Origin: CAYVTD01 sp964454445
Lineage (GTDB): Bacteria; Bacteroidota; Ignavibacteria; Kapaibacteriales; UBA2268
Direction: 5' to 3'
DNA length: 64,000 bases
Assembly (NCBI GenBank): GCA_964454445.1
Contig: CAYVTD010000004.1
Coordinates: 27,405 to 91,404 of the forward strand
Position 1 is the first letter of the stretch. Every line of letters begins with the position of its first letter. Of this stretch, positions 9,739 through 19,371 are shown in pieces. The translations under genes were made by a program, and so were the position numbers. Under the pieces are notes generated by a model, which was not told where the DNA came from, made no database searches, and worked only from the letters and a program-made list of their open reading frames with translations.

Positions 9739-11211
9739 ATGGGAAATGAACTAAAACTAATGTCTCCACTGCTGATAATCGGCATTTTTTCAATTGTTGT
9801 GCTTATGTTTGACGCTTTTTTCCGCGACAAAAAAGCACTATCCTTTTGGACAAGTATTCTGGCTTTGATACTGACAGGCATATCTGCTGTTTATATATTA
9901 ATCAATCAGGATCGTTGGATAAACACCATCAGTTTCGACAACTCCTTTACTAAAGGAATGATTAATTTTGGAGGCTACAGTCCTTTTTTTGATATAATTT
10001 TCTGTTTGGCAGGCATAATGACTTTATTGGCTTCGCGCGGTTTTATCAAAAGAGAATACAAGGAATTAAACGAGTTTTATGCAATGTTCCTCTTTGCCAT
10101 CACCGGCACAATGCTCATCGCACATTCGGCAAATCTGCTGATGCTGTTTGTTGGTATCGAGCTTATGTCCATATCATTTTATGTGCTTGCCGGCTATTTC
10201 CGCACTTCAATCAACTCCGTCGAAGCTGCCTTAAAATATTTCCTCCTTGGCTCGTTTGCCACTGGATTTTTACTTTATGGAATGGCAATGATTTATGGAG
10301 CTACAGGCACTCTCGACTTGACAATAATTACTTTGACTGTAAATAGTGGCACTGCAACCCCCGTTTATTTAATAATCGGAATGGGCTTGATGCTCGTTGG
10401 CTTGAGCTTTAAAGTTGCTGCCTTCCCATTCCATCAATGGGCACCAGATGTCTATACCGGGTCGCCAACTGTTGTAACTGCCTTTATGAGCACTGCCGGA
10501 AAAGGCGCAGCGCTTATAGCCTTTATTATAATTGCAAGAGCAATCATCGTTCCTTCGATAGATGCAGTTGATATGCAAGAAGGAATGAAATTGGCACAAA
10601 TTATGATTGCTGTCATCTCTGCCGCAACAATGTTGGTTGGCAATATTACCGCACTTGTGCAAAAGAATGTGAAAAGAATGCTTGCCTACTCTTCTGTTGC
10701 CCACGCCGGATATCTGCTAATGGGCATTGTGGCAAACAACGAACGCGGCTGGACAGGAATTGTATTTTACATAACTGCTTATATTTTTATGCAGATAGGT
10801 GCATTCATAATCGTTTCCGTTTTGGAAAAAAACGAAAAAAATATGGAACTTGACGATTATTCCGGGCTTAGCAAATCGAACCCCGTCCTTGCGGCTATGA
10901 TGGCAATATTTATGCTTTCGCTCGCCGGCATTCCACCATTTGCAGGTTTTTTCGGTAAATACTATTTATTTGCAGCAGCGATGGAAGCTGGCTTTACCTG
11001 GCTTACAATTGTCGCCGTAATTTCTTCGATTATATCTATTTACTTCTATATCGGATTAATTGTTTATATGTATTTCAAAGAACAAGGCGAAACCGTTCTT
11101 CAACCAAAGCCCGGACTTGCTGGCATTACATTAACTATTTCCGTTCTTGGAGTTACGTTGCTCGGCATCTTTCCTTCGTTTCTGATTGAGCTTGCCAAGT
11201 CTTTATTTTAA
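9739..11211 (+). CDS. nuoN: NADH-quinone oxidoreductase subunit N
   Basis: This 490-residue membrane protein is the third antiporter-like subunit. Features include LLMLFVGIELMSISFYVLAGY with the membrane Glu, AFPFHQWAPDVYTGSPT, the RMLAYSSVAHAGYLLMG helix, and SLAGIPPFAGFFGK near the C-terminus. It is the last gene of the nuoLMN run. No convincing intrinsic terminator follows, and about 120 bp of AT-rich sequence separates it from the next lipoprotein gene. Confidence 0.95.
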   Translation: MGNELKLMSPLLIIGIFSIVVLMFDAFFRDKKALSFWTSILALILTGISAVYILINQDRWINTISFDNSFTKGMINFGGYSPFFDIIFCLAGIMTLLASRGFIKREYKELNEFYAMFLFAITGTMLIAHSANLLMLFVGIELMSISFYVLAGYFRTSINSVEAALKYFLLGSFATGFLLYGMAMIYGATGTLDLTIITLTVNSGTATPVYLIIGMGLMLVGLSFKVAAFPFHQWAPDVYTGSPTVVTAFMSTAGKGAALIAFIIIARAIIVPSIDAVDMQEGMKLAQIMIAVISAATMLVGNITALVQKNVKRMLAYSSVAHAGYLLMGIVANNERGWTGIVFYITAYIFMQIGAFIIVSVLEKNEKNMELDDYSGLSKSNPVLAAMMAIFMLSLAGIPPFAGFFGKYYLFAAAMEAGFTWLTIVAVISSIISIYFYIGLIVYMYFKEQGETVLQPKPGLAGITLTISVLGVTLLGIFPSFLIELAKSLF

Positions 11212-11335
11212 CATTTTTCTACAATTCGACTTTTTCTTTTTTCTAAAAATGTGTTCAATAAAATTGACAATATTATTAAATAAAAAAAGTCAATAACTGA
11301 ATAATTATCATAAATGAATATATCAAGGAGAATAA

Positions 11336-11863
11336 ATGAAGTACATCTATATACTTGCAATTTCGTTCATTGTTGTGCTTTTTATTGCCTGCACAGAAAC
11401 AACAAATGAGCCAAAAACAACATTAATGACTTTGGAAGAACTAAAATCTATACCTGGTTTCGAGTGGTTCTCTCCTGAATTTAATGACTATACTCCTGAA
11501 AAGGATATAATAGACCAAATAGAAAATTTGTATTCACCAACAAATCACAAATTCTATATTTTTGCTAATCCCTCTTGCGCTTGCACAGGAACACAGAAAA
11601 CATTTCCAAGCATATTAAAAACTCTCGTTGAATCTGGAATTAGCGAAACAAATTTCGAGATTTATTCAATTCCAACTGCTTTGTCAGCGCAGCCTTATGA
11701 GCATAGATTTAAGCTAAACAGTTTACCTGCTGCATTCACTATGAGGATAAAAGGCAGCGATACGACTTATTATTCCATTATCGATACGCTTGATTCTGTA
11801 CGCTCTGCAAATCCAAGTATAAACGAAAAAATCGAACATTTTATTCTTCATAGCCTGCAATAG
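11336..11863 (+). CDS. Lipoprotein of unknown function with possible thioredoxin-like fold
   Basis: This 175-residue protein has a lipoprotein signal (hydrophobic stretch ending in FIACTETT, lipobox Cys near residue 19), preceded by a clear ribosome site AAGGAG. The mature part contains KFYIFANPSCACTGTQKTFP, in which a beta-strand is followed by a Cys-x-Cys at a helix start. It later has LPAAFTMRI, a Pro-containing segment placed like the cis-Pro loop of thioredoxins. This suggests, but does not prove, a periplasmic thioredoxin-like domain. The glycosyltransferase start follows its stop by only five bases, so the two may be co-transcribed. No specific function can be assigned. Confidence 0.65.
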   Translation: MKYIYILAISFIVVLFIACTETTNEPKTTLMTLEELKSIPGFEWFSPEFNDYTPEKDIIDQIENLYSPTNHKFYIFANPSCACTGTQKTFPSILKTLVESGISETNFEIYSIPTALSAQPYEHRFKLNSLPAAFTMRIKGSDTTYYSIIDTLDSVRSANPSINEKIEHFILHSLQ

Positions 11864-11868
11864 TTCAT

Positions 11869-13185
11869 TTGAAAAATGTATTAATCATAGCTTATTATTT
11901 CCCACCTTCGGGAGGTCCCGGTGGGCAAAGAGTGCTGAAACATGTTCGATATTTGCCTGAATTTGGCTACGAGCCGATAGTATTAACAGTGTCGAATGGT
12001 CAGTTTCCCGCAAGAGACGAGTCGCTTTTCAAAGAAATTCCCGAACATACTAAAGTTTATAGAACACCTATATACGAACCCTACGATTTTTATAGATTAG
12101 TAACCGGTAAAAAAGCCGGTAGCGCTATCGATGTTAATACCATTAAAAAAGAAGGCGAAAAACTCGGTCTAAGCGAACGCTTTGCCGAATTTATTCGAGC
12201 TACTTTTTTCATCCCAGATGCCCGAATGTTGTGGCAATTGACAGCAAGAAAAGAAATTTTACGGATAAGCCGTCTGTACAAACTCGATGCTGTTGTAAGC
12301 TCCTCGCCTCCATACACTTGCTCGCTTCTTGCCCGTTATGCCAAACGAAAATTGGGTATTCCCTGGATAGCTGAATTTCGAGACCCTTGGACAGGCTTTA
12401 TTTCCTCGCCAAAACGATGGTTTTTGCCGAGAGCTATCGACAAGCATTTGGAACACTCCGTTTTTAAAGAGGCAGATGCTGTCGAATATGCCTGGAAGGG
12501 AATAATGATAGATGCTTTTGAAAAGTATCCAGAGCTAAATGCCAAGAAATTTCATCATATTCCCAATGGCTTCGACTCTAACGACTTCCCCAAATTGGAA
12601 GTTCAAAAAAATAAAAACTTTACGCTAACTTACACCGGTTCGCTCTATGGAAGGCGAAATCCTGCTAGTTTGTTTGCATCAATTGAGATGTTAATTAAAG
12701 ATGGGAAATTAAAATCTGACGATTTTACGCTACGTTTTGTTGGAAGATTTGGCGCGGAAATAGAAGAGATGTTCGACACAGCTAGTTTTCGCGATTCAAT
12801 AGAAAGAATATCGTATTTACCTCATAGCGAAAGCATCAAGCAGCTTTTACAATCCGATACACTTTTGCTAATTGTTGATGAATCAAAAGAAAGCAAGGAA
12901 ATTGTCCCCGGCAAAGTGTATGAATATATTGGTGTTAAAAAGCCAATTATTGCCATCGCGCCACACGAGAGCGCCATTGCCGATTTACTCGAAGAAACTC
13001 AATCAGGGAAAACAGCCCATCAAAGCGAAATCAACTATATAGCAAACACTTTCCTTGATTTATTACAAAATTGGAAATCAGGCAATAATCCATTTCAACC
13101 GAATGAAGTAGCTATACAAAAATATGAAAGACGCGAAAGTGCAAAAAAACTAGCTAGTTTGCTCGATTCTGTCGTTCTCACTTAA
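11869..13185 (+). CDS. Glycosyltransferase, GT4-like (GT-B fold)
   Basis: This 438-residue protein begins with the GT-B N-terminal motif AYYFPPSGGPGGQRV, where the Gly-rich loop contacts the acceptor. The C-terminal Rossmann half contains FTLTYTGSLYGRRNP, the strand-loop that binds the nucleotide-sugar phosphate, and VPGKVYEYIGVKKPIIAI, the family's conserved Glu region. GT4-like enzymes transfer sugars onto lipid-linked or exopolysaccharide acceptors in the cytoplasm; the substrate is unknown. The start is a TTG at 11869, five bases after the preceding stop, since no ATG lies before the conserved N-terminus. The last eight bases overlap the convergent lipoprotein gene. Confidence 0.85.
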   Translation: MKNVLIIAYYFPPSGGPGGQRVLKHVRYLPEFGYEPIVLTVSNGQFPARDESLFKEIPEHTKVYRTPIYEPYDFYRLVTGKKAGSAIDVNTIKKEGEKLGLSERFAEFIRATFFIPDARMLWQLTARKEILRISRLYKLDAVVSSSPPYTCSLLARYAKRKLGIPWIAEFRDPWTGFISSPKRWFLPRAIDKHLEHSVFKEADAVEYAWKGIMIDAFEKYPELNAKKFHHIPNGFDSNDFPKLEVQKNKNFTLTYTGSLYGRRNPASLFASIEMLIKDGKLKSDDFTLRFVGRFGAEIEEMFDTASFRDSIERISYLPHSESIKQLLQSDTLLLIVDESKESKEIVPGKVYEYIGVKKPIIAIAPHESAIADLLEETQSGKTAHQSEINYIANTFLDLLQNWKSGNNPFQPNEVAIQKYERRESAKKLASLLDSVVLT

Positions 13186-13696
13186 TTACTTTGCAAACCT
13201 TTCTCAACTTGCCTTCGTCAATTAAGCGGTTAAGCTGTTCAATAAGATTAGTAAAAGCAGTTCTATTGCCGCAATCAATCAACTCGATTAAGGGATCTTT
13301 GTCAATTATATTCTCATACAAAAAAACTGGCGATGGCATAGTATCCAAAGAGGCATAATCACCATAACTCATTTTTAGAAAAGCTACATTTAGATTTATT
13401 CCTCTTAAATCGAGCAAATATCCATTATTTAATTTCATAGGAATAGGAAAAACGCCATCAACATATACATCATCTGGACTAGGATAAGATGCAATTTCGC
13501 TTTTATCATCATTTAAGTTTACTGGAACAAGGTTGTCATAATCGCCTTTAGTTTTATAAACATGCACTTGCGGGCCAGGCGTATATTTAGGAACAAAATT
13601 GTCGATGTTGCCCTTATCTGCTGCGCCTCCATTGCTAGTATTTTTACAGCTACAACCCATTAAAACAAGCAGTATTAATAAAACTACAGTTTTCAT
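13178..13696 (-). CDS. Small lipoprotein coupled to the C10 protease gene, possible protease inhibitor
   Basis: This protein of about 172 residues has a lipoprotein signal (LLILLVLMGCSCKN, lipobox Cys near residue 15) and no family I recognise. Its ATG at 13696 overlaps the protease stop as ATGA; a second ATG at 13702 lies slightly further inside. Such overlap implies coupled translation with the cysteine protease. C10 proteases of streptococci and Bacteroides are commonly encoded next to dedicated inhibitors, so inhibition of the protease during export is a reasonable inference. No inhibitor motif is visible. The 3' end overlaps the convergent glycosyltransferase gene by eight bases. Confidence 0.65.
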   Translation of the reverse strand: MKTVVLLILLVLMGCSCKNTSNGGAADKGNIDNFVPKYTPGPQVHVYKTKGDYDNLVPVNLNDDKSEIASYPSPDDVYVDGVFPIPMKLNNGYLLDLRGINLNVAFLKMSYGDYASLDTMPSPVFLYENIIDKDPLIELIDCGNRTAFTNLIEQLNRLIDEGKLRKVCKVIK

Positions 13697-16314
13697 TTGC
13701 ATTTAATAACCCTTTTTGTGAAACTGCCCTTGTTTGTGTTAAAACGCAAATAATAGACACCATCAGCCAAGTTGCTTATATTAAACCTTGCTTTACTTGC
13801 CATGTTCTCGATATCGAGCGAATTTATTATCTGTCCATAAAGATTCAATAAATCAATTTTATAAATATTAATCTTGTTTTGATTCAAATCAACATTTACG
13901 TAATCAATTGAAGGATTTGGAAATATGTTCACCAATCCTTCATCAATATCTTCATCAATTCCTGAAGCTGCTGTTCTGAATATCGAAAGATCTAACAAAT
14001 ATGAACCAGTCTCGCCAGAAAAATATGGGGCTACGCGAAAATAAACTGTTGCAGGACCTTTGACTTTGATATTACTTAGCATAACATCATCAAAAGCTTC
14101 GGAGAAATAATTGCCATCAGTAGAATATGAAAATATTGCATCAACAGAATAAATGTTGCCGTTTCCGCTATTCTGTGCATCATGCAATCTGCCTGTTATT
14201 GTGTAATTGTAGCCAGCAGGCAAAACGATTTTATAGAAGTCATTATCAGTGCCAATGTGGACATTTGAACCTTCCGTGTTGGGCGTTGCCTTGTTGTTCG
14301 AAAATGTAATTGGCAAAGTATAAGATTCGGCAATCTTATTGTTTGGCTCATATTTATCGGGAGAAAGAGAAGGAAGCTGAACGGTAACTTTAATCGGGTT
14401 TTGATGATACGTTGAACCTGTCAATTGCCAGCCACTATTGTTGTAATTATGCAAAACTGCAAGCAAATAGGTCCCTTGCTCAACATCAACAGAAGAACTG
14501 TTAAATGTAAGGTATGGAGAGTTGTAAGTATAGCCGGCAGGCAAACCATTCTCCTCACTCATAGTCCCAATTAGTTGCGCAAGAGAGCCATCTAAATTAT
14601 ATAAAGCAACTGCATATTGTCCATAAAATGTAGTCCCGCCATGATTAAGAATATTCAAATTTACCGACATCGAACGACCTTGAATTAGCGTCAATCCAGG
14701 ATTTACTGTTATATCTGAATTAAGTTCGATACTATTCGGATGAACAACTTGGATCTGAGCTATATTGAGATAATCGTCGGTGTTTTCGACAATGCTCCAA
14801 TTACCTGATGTAGGACGATAGAAAACAGCTATATAATATACTCCCGGCAGCATACTAAGCAAACCGGCATTGTCAAAAACAAGATTGTTTTGATAAGTAT
14901 AACCTGCTTGCAAAGAATAGCCGGAAAGGACTTTGACAAAATCAATAAAGTTCAAATCTTCGTCGAAAATTGCAGCGCAATAATCACCATTGAAGTTCGT
15001 TTTTCCTTTGTTTGCAATGTTGGTGCTAACGCTAAAACCTTGCCCATAGTTAATCATACCAGCAGAAGGGATAAGATTATCATTAAGTGTTAATAGTAAT
15101 TCCTGCTGGTTGCTTGGCGGTTCTATGCCAATAACGATCTGTTGATAACTGTTAAAAGAACCTGTGCCGCCGCCAGTACCAATGCCAGATGGATTGAGTG
15201 CATTTGTTTTAAAAAATCCATCATAATACCCGCTCCAGCCCCAATTAAAATGGAAAAAGCCATTGTTATCGTAACCATCGCAGACAAAGCAATGACCTCC
15301 ACCTTGGCCTGTCCCGGCATATAGAACAGGTCTGTTTGCGTTTAGCTCATCCATTAACAAATTAGCCCATTGCTGTTCGCTATATGCTGATTTCAGAACA
15401 CCTTTTAAAGTGCTTTTATAGCCAAAATATGTTTTAAGGGCATATTCAGAGCAATGTTGCACAGGCGAAACAGAAGAAGTAACATAAGCACCGCTCCCGC
15501 CTTCTGCACCAATGCCATAATCCATATCCACACTAACTCCACAATGCAACATAAGAGTAGCAACTGCAGTATTATTTGAATTAAGCATATTGGGCATTTC
15601 TGACCATTTATAGCTTGCGCTTCCAAAATTTGCAGATAAAGTGCCATATTTCGAATGATTATACGAATGAAAGCCGAAACCTGTGGCGGGGTAATTCCAG
15701 TATTTCATTATTTGTGCCATCGCAGTGGCAACGCAACCTGTAACGGTTCTTTCTCCGCTTCTCGCATCTAAGGGACATAAAGCATTATAATATGGCGACT
15801 GGTCCCATTTGGTAGTAATCAAAGGATTAACGCTCGCGGCAATTTTCGCCGGAGTATACTTTTCCGGTGAATTGATATAGTGATCCCACTCGTTTGTTAT
15901 TGTTGGCGTTGCTGCTAATTTCTTTTCAATAATATACTGAGTTTCTTTTTTATATCCTTCTAACCACTTTCTCACATTAGGTGGTATATTGTTCGGGTCG
16001 AAGCTACTTTCGTTAGAATATGCAAGAATTGGAGAAACATTGTCGTCGCCAGAAATTATAACAAACCCAGACTGATCGACATTGAAAATATAAAACAATA
16101 TTATCCTATCAGAAAAACCATTGTTTGAGGACTGTTTCGAGCTTTCTGTGTAAGAAAGTCTAAGATCAGTCCTTGCTAATGGCATAGCATATTTCGAATT
16201 TGATTTATAAAAGTTGAGTGCAACAGTTTTGGCGGTGCTTTCGTCAATTGGCTTTGAATAAACCGATGCAGCAGTTAAAGCTAGCAAGCACAGAAGTATA
16301 GTAAGTTTTTTCAT
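13693..16314 (-). CDS. C10 family (streptopain-like) cysteine protease with T9SS sorting domain
   Basis: This secreted protein is 873 residues from ATG 16314; an upstream in-frame ATG at 16341 only extends before the signal peptide. The order is: signal peptide (1-20); Spi-type propeptide (about 22-160, with FVIISGDDNVSPILAYS); C10 catalytic domain with nucleophile Cys194 in TVTGCVATAMAQIMKYW and His341 in GGGHCFVCDGYD followed by FNWGWSG; beta-sandwich repeats (about 395-640, two copies around the phrase SVNLNILNHG or SVSTNIANKG); a PPC-like domain; and a type-A T9SS C-terminal domain (VNIFPNPSIDYVNVDL to the end). The propeptide keeps the enzyme inactive, and T9SS exports it to the surface or medium. 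The next gene overlaps its stop codon. Confidence 0.92.
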   Translation of the reverse strand: MKKLTILLCLLALTAASVYSKPIDESTAKTVALNFYKSNSKYAMPLARTDLRLSYTESSKQSSNNGFSDRIILFYIFNVDQSGFVIISGDDNVSPILAYSNESSFDPNNIPPNVRKWLEGYKKETQYIIEKKLAATPTITNEWDHYINSPEKYTPAKIAASVNPLITTKWDQSPYYNALCPLDARSGERTVTGCVATAMAQIMKYWNYPATGFGFHSYNHSKYGTLSANFGSASYKWSEMPNMLNSNNTAVATLMLHCGVSVDMDYGIGAEGGSGAYVTSSVSPVQHCSEYALKTYFGYKSTLKGVLKSAYSEQQWANLLMDELNANRPVLYAGTGQGGGHCFVCDGYDNNGFFHFNWGWSGYYDGFFKTNALNPSGIGTGGGTGSFNSYQQIVIGIEPPSNQQELLLTLNDNLIPSAGMINYGQGFSVSTNIANKGKTNFNGDYCAAIFDEDLNFIDFVKVLSGYSLQAGYTYQNNLVFDNAGLLSMLPGVYYIAVFYRPTSGNWSIVENTDDYLNIAQIQVVHPNSIELNSDITVNPGLTLIQGRSMSVNLNILNHGGTTFYGQYAVALYNLDGSLAQLIGTMSEENGLPAGYTYNSPYLTFNSSSVDVEQGTYLLAVLHNYNNSGWQLTGSTYHQNPIKVTVQLPSLSPDKYEPNNKIAESYTLPITFSNNKATPNTEGSNVHIGTDNDFYKIVLPAGYNYTITGRLHDAQNSGNGNIYSVDAIFSYSTDGNYFSEAFDDVMLSNIKVKGPATVYFRVAPYFSGETGSYLLDLSIFRTAASGIDEDIDEGLVNIFPNPSIDYVNVDLNQNKINIYKIDLLNLYGQIINSLDIENMASKARFNISNLADGVYYLRFNTNKGSFTKRVIKCK

Positions 16315-16582
16315 CTTCGACACCTTAAAACAATTTAACAATAGTTGTTACAAATTTCTATTTCTATTATTGCTTTATCTATTATAAATTTTCATAACGC
16401 AATTTAGTTATTTTTTATTTTATTTAATAAAAAAACTATATATATATAAAATTATTTCATTATTAAATGAAAAAAAACAAAAAAAGATTATTTAACACTT
16501 TACCTCAAATTCTCACGTTAATAGGAATAATTCTTATAAAAACAGGGGTGAAGCAAGGATTTAACAAGTAAGAAGAGTTAAT

Positions 16583-17272
16583 ATGTCAGAAAAAATACGT
16601 AATCTATTCGGTCAAATATCTGGGAAATATGATTTGCTAAACGATTTGCTTTCGTTTGGCATTCATCGGCTTTGGCGAAAAACAGCAGTTCGGCAATCTG
16701 CTTGCTCGAAAGGAGACAAAGTGTTGGATTTGGCTGCTGGAACAGGCGATCTTTCAATCGAGTTTTTTCATAAAACAGGCGCCGATGGCAAAGTTGTTGC
16801 AACAGATTTCTGTCCGGATATGTTGGTATTGGCTGAAGAAAAATTCAAAAAACTTGGCCTGCCAATCGAAACAAAACAAGTCGATGCTCTTGCCATTGAC
16901 TATCCGGATAATAGTTTCGATATTGTTTCCATTGGTTTTGGCATTCGCAACGTCGATTCTATCGAGTTGTGCTTGCTCGAGATGGCTCGCGTTCTAAAAC
17001 CTGGCGGGAAAGCTGTCGTTCTTGAGTTTGGCAAGCCTCAGGGCTTCTTTAAAATAATATTTGATTTATATAGCAGGATTATGATGCCATTAATGGGTAA
17101 GATATTTTTGAGAAACGGTTCGGCTTACGATTATCTTCGCAGTAGCTCGGCAAAGTTTCCCTGTCGGGAAGCATTTACAGACATAATGAGAATTACAGGA
17201 AAATTTAAAAATATTCGTTTTTCAGCTTTAAGCCGTGGAATAGCTTATATTTATATAGGCGAACGGAAATAA
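16583..17272 (+). CDS. menG: Demethylmenaquinone methyltransferase (UbiE/MenG)
   Basis: This 229-residue class I SAM methyltransferase performs the last step of menaquinone synthesis, C-methylation of demethylmenaquinone. Motif I is VLDLAAGTGDLSIEF, with the family phrase LFGQISGKYDLLNDLLSFGIHRLWRK split across the N-terminus. Other signatures are GFGIRNVD and EFGKPQG, followed by the Y-IG end typical of MenG/UbiE. Quinone type is inferred from the taxon and from the absence of ubiquinone genes. It is divergent from the protease gene across a 240-bp AT-rich spacer and convergent with the restriction-modification genes. Confidence 0.92.
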   Translation: MSEKIRNLFGQISGKYDLLNDLLSFGIHRLWRKTAVRQSACSKGDKVLDLAAGTGDLSIEFFHKTGADGKVVATDFCPDMLVLAEEKFKKLGLPIETKQVDALAIDYPDNSFDIVSIGFGIRNVDSIELCLLEMARVLKPGGKAVVLEFGKPQGFFKIIFDLYSRIMMPLMGKIFLRNGSAYDYLRSSSAKFPCREAFTDIMRITGKFKNIRFSALSRGIAYIYIGERK

Positions 17273-17284
17273 AACTTGATATAC

Positions 17285-18586
17285 TTAAAAAAGTTGCAAT
17301 ATCGGCTTATTATTTTCTTTTTTTCTTGAAGAAATTTGAAATGTTCTATTCTTTGGTGATTTCTCGCAAATTACTATATATTCACAGAGCATTGTCTTGA
17401 GTTTTTTTCCTTTGATGTTTGTTGGTGAGTTCATCGATGGCATTGCTTTATTGCTCAGAGCTCGTTCATAAGTAATAATATGATTTATTCCGTTTTCTTC
17501 GAATTTCTCAGCGATGAATTGGTCAGTCGGCAATAATACATTTTTAACTGTTCTATTTCCGACGACATAAATCACTTTGCCCTTTTCATTAATGCTCTTG
17601 GCAACATCAATAATTGATGACTCAAGATCGAAATAAAAAGAAGATACATCGATTGCTCTTTTATTGTCGGTTTTGCAAATATCGCTGATGTAATCAGCAA
17701 TTAAACCTTTTTGATATAATCTATTTGCTTTTTTCCCTCCCATCAACATTCTATCAATTTTTCGGGCATAACTAAAGCCGCCCCATTCGTTGGCCAGAGT
17801 AGAAAACTGACCGTAAGCAACGGTAGTAGAACTGTCCCCATAAGGAGGGCTTGTCAGCACTACATCGTATTTCTTTTCTTCTGCTTTGAAACCGAGTTGC
17901 TTGACATCGACAATAGTATTTTCTTTTAATTTTGGAAAATATACATTAGAATAGATAAAGAAAACTTCGTTTAATTTCTTAAAATATACTCCAAATACAT
18001 CTGGATTGAAATTCAAGATCTCTTCGGGCTTCATCCTAAAGAGTTTAAATTCATTATTTCTGGTAAAAGAGCACTCCCTTACAGTTTCTGAAAACGGTAC
18101 TAGGAAAAAGTTTCTAATATCCTGATTTTTAACTTTTTGTATGAAATATCTAAGGACATTTAAATTGCTTTTTACTTCTTTTGAATACCAAAAATCAATA
18201 TTTGTTATCTTAGGAAGTTCAAGTGAATTAATATTATGTTCATTTTTAATAAATTCAAAGATATCTTCTCTTAATTTTTTCTTCGCTGTAAACAACTCGT
18301 CGATTGAAACTTTTGTAAATTTAACTTTTGAAATTAGAACAGCAAGAGGATTCAAATCGTAACCGTACATTTCATTGATTCCACACTCTAAGCCGGCAGC
18401 AAAGGTAGAACCTGAACCACAATATGGATCCAAGAGTAACCCAGAACCGATATTCAAATCGTTAAAAACTTTAATTCCGATTTGTGGAAGCATCGTAGCA
18501 GGATATTTATGCAAATTTGGGTATTTACTTGCATAAGACTGATTAAAAAAATCATATCCAGTATGTCTTTCTACAGGATATATCAT
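17285..18586 (-). CDS. Type II DNA methyltransferase of an MvaI/BcnI-like system
   Basis: This 433-residue protein has SAM-binding motif I as LLDPYCGSGSTFAAGLE (51-67) and catalytic motif IV as TSPPYGDS (245-252). The S/T-PP-Y form is usual for N4-cytosine or N6-adenine amino-methyltransferases. Motif I precedes motif IV with about 185 residues between, which may hold the target-recognition region, an alpha-like order. Its ATG overlaps the endonuclease stop by four bases (ATGA), so the two are translated together, endonuclease first. It protects host DNA at the site cut by the adjacent enzyme. Visible AT-richness and isolation between housekeeping genes suggest acquisition. The recognition sequence cannot be read from the protein. 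Confidence 0.88.
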   Translation of the reverse strand: MIYPVERHTGYDFFNQSYASKYPNLHKYPATMLPQIGIKVFNDLNIGSGLLLDPYCGSGSTFAAGLECGINEMYGYDLNPLAVLISKVKFTKVSIDELFTAKKKLREDIFEFIKNEHNINSLELPKITNIDFWYSKEVKSNLNVLRYFIQKVKNQDIRNFFLVPFSETVRECSFTRNNEFKLFRMKPEEILNFNPDVFGVYFKKLNEVFFIYSNVYFPKLKENTIVDVKQLGFKAEEKKYDVVLTSPPYGDSSTTVAYGQFSTLANEWGGFSYARKIDRMLMGGKKANRLYQKGLIADYISDICKTDNKRAIDVSSFYFDLESSIIDVAKSINEKGKVIYVVGNRTVKNVLLPTDQFIAEKFEENGINHIITYERALSNKAMPSMNSPTNIKGKKLKTMLCEYIVICEKSPKNRTFQISSRKKENNKPILQLF

Positions 18587-19266
18587 AGAATATCAATAAT
18601 ATTATTGAATAATTTGGGCAATTTTTTTTCGAAAGTTCTAAAGCCTGTACCATGATTTCTGGCAGAAGTTCCTTTATCATGCAATCTTAAATCCAAGAGT
18701 AAATCACCCGTTCTAAATAAATCTGCAAGAAGTTCTTTATTTGTATTTTGCATAAGCTGAGCTCGATAATATTGAAAATACTCAATTCCGTCTCTTTCTT
18801 CTATAAAAGCTGAAACAAACATTAGAGCAGGAAGTTTTTCTTTAAACCTTTTTTGTAATGCATCTAGATTCCATTCTGCGATGGTTTCGCCAGATGTATG
18901 TTGAACAGAGATACTTTCTTTTTGAACTAATAAAAAAAGACCTGCTGAGTTTGGAGTTAAAGATAAAGTATAATATAACCCCAATCTACCTTTTGAATCT
19001 AGGCTTCCATATTTTTTTATTGCTTCTAATGGATTCATAAGCCAAGCTTTATTGTTAAAAGTCAAAAGTGTTATCATACTATTTGAGCTATCTCTGTGAG
19101 TTTTTAATTCGATACCATCTATATCAGGAACAGAAAGATTGTTTTCTGTCAGCCCCATAACTCTTTCGAATGTATGCCCTACTCCTGTTGGTCCTTTCCT
19201 AATTGACTTAATAAATCCTTTTTCTTTAACAATTCTAAACTGCTTTTTAAACTCTTCCAGAGTCAT
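18583..19266 (-). CDS. Type II restriction endonuclease, MvaI/BcnI family
   Basis: This 227-residue protein resembles the MvaI/BcnI family. The N-terminal GPTGVGHTFERVMGL precedes the active-site segment PDIDGIELKTHR (47-58), a PD-(D/E)xK site with Asp48/Asp50, Glu53 and Lys55. The C-terminal segment HDKGTSARNHGTGFR is another family feature (DNA-contacting Arg/His region by analogy). Characterised relatives MvaI and BcnI cut CCWGG and CCSGG as monomers; a similar CC-N-GG-type target is possible but unproven. It lies upstream of, and overlaps, the methyltransferase, and a 105-bp AT-rich spacer separates it from the divergent sigma gene. Confidence 0.87.
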   Translation of the reverse strand: MTLEEFKKQFRIVKEKGFIKSIRKGPTGVGHTFERVMGLTENNLSVPDIDGIELKTHRDSSNSMITLLTFNNKAWLMNPLEAIKKYGSLDSKGRLGLYYTLSLTPNSAGLFLLVQKESISVQHTSGETIAEWNLDALQKRFKEKLPALMFVSAFIEERDGIEYFQYYRAQLMQNTNKELLADLFRTGDLLLDLRLHDKGTSARNHGTGFRTFEKKLPKLFNNIIDIL

Positions 19267-19371
19267 TTTTTTTTCCCAAAACTAAATAAAATTTTGTAAA
19301 TCAGTCTAATATAAATATAAAAAAAAATTGAAACTTTTTTCTTAAAAATGACTCTAATCTAATAGAACAGA

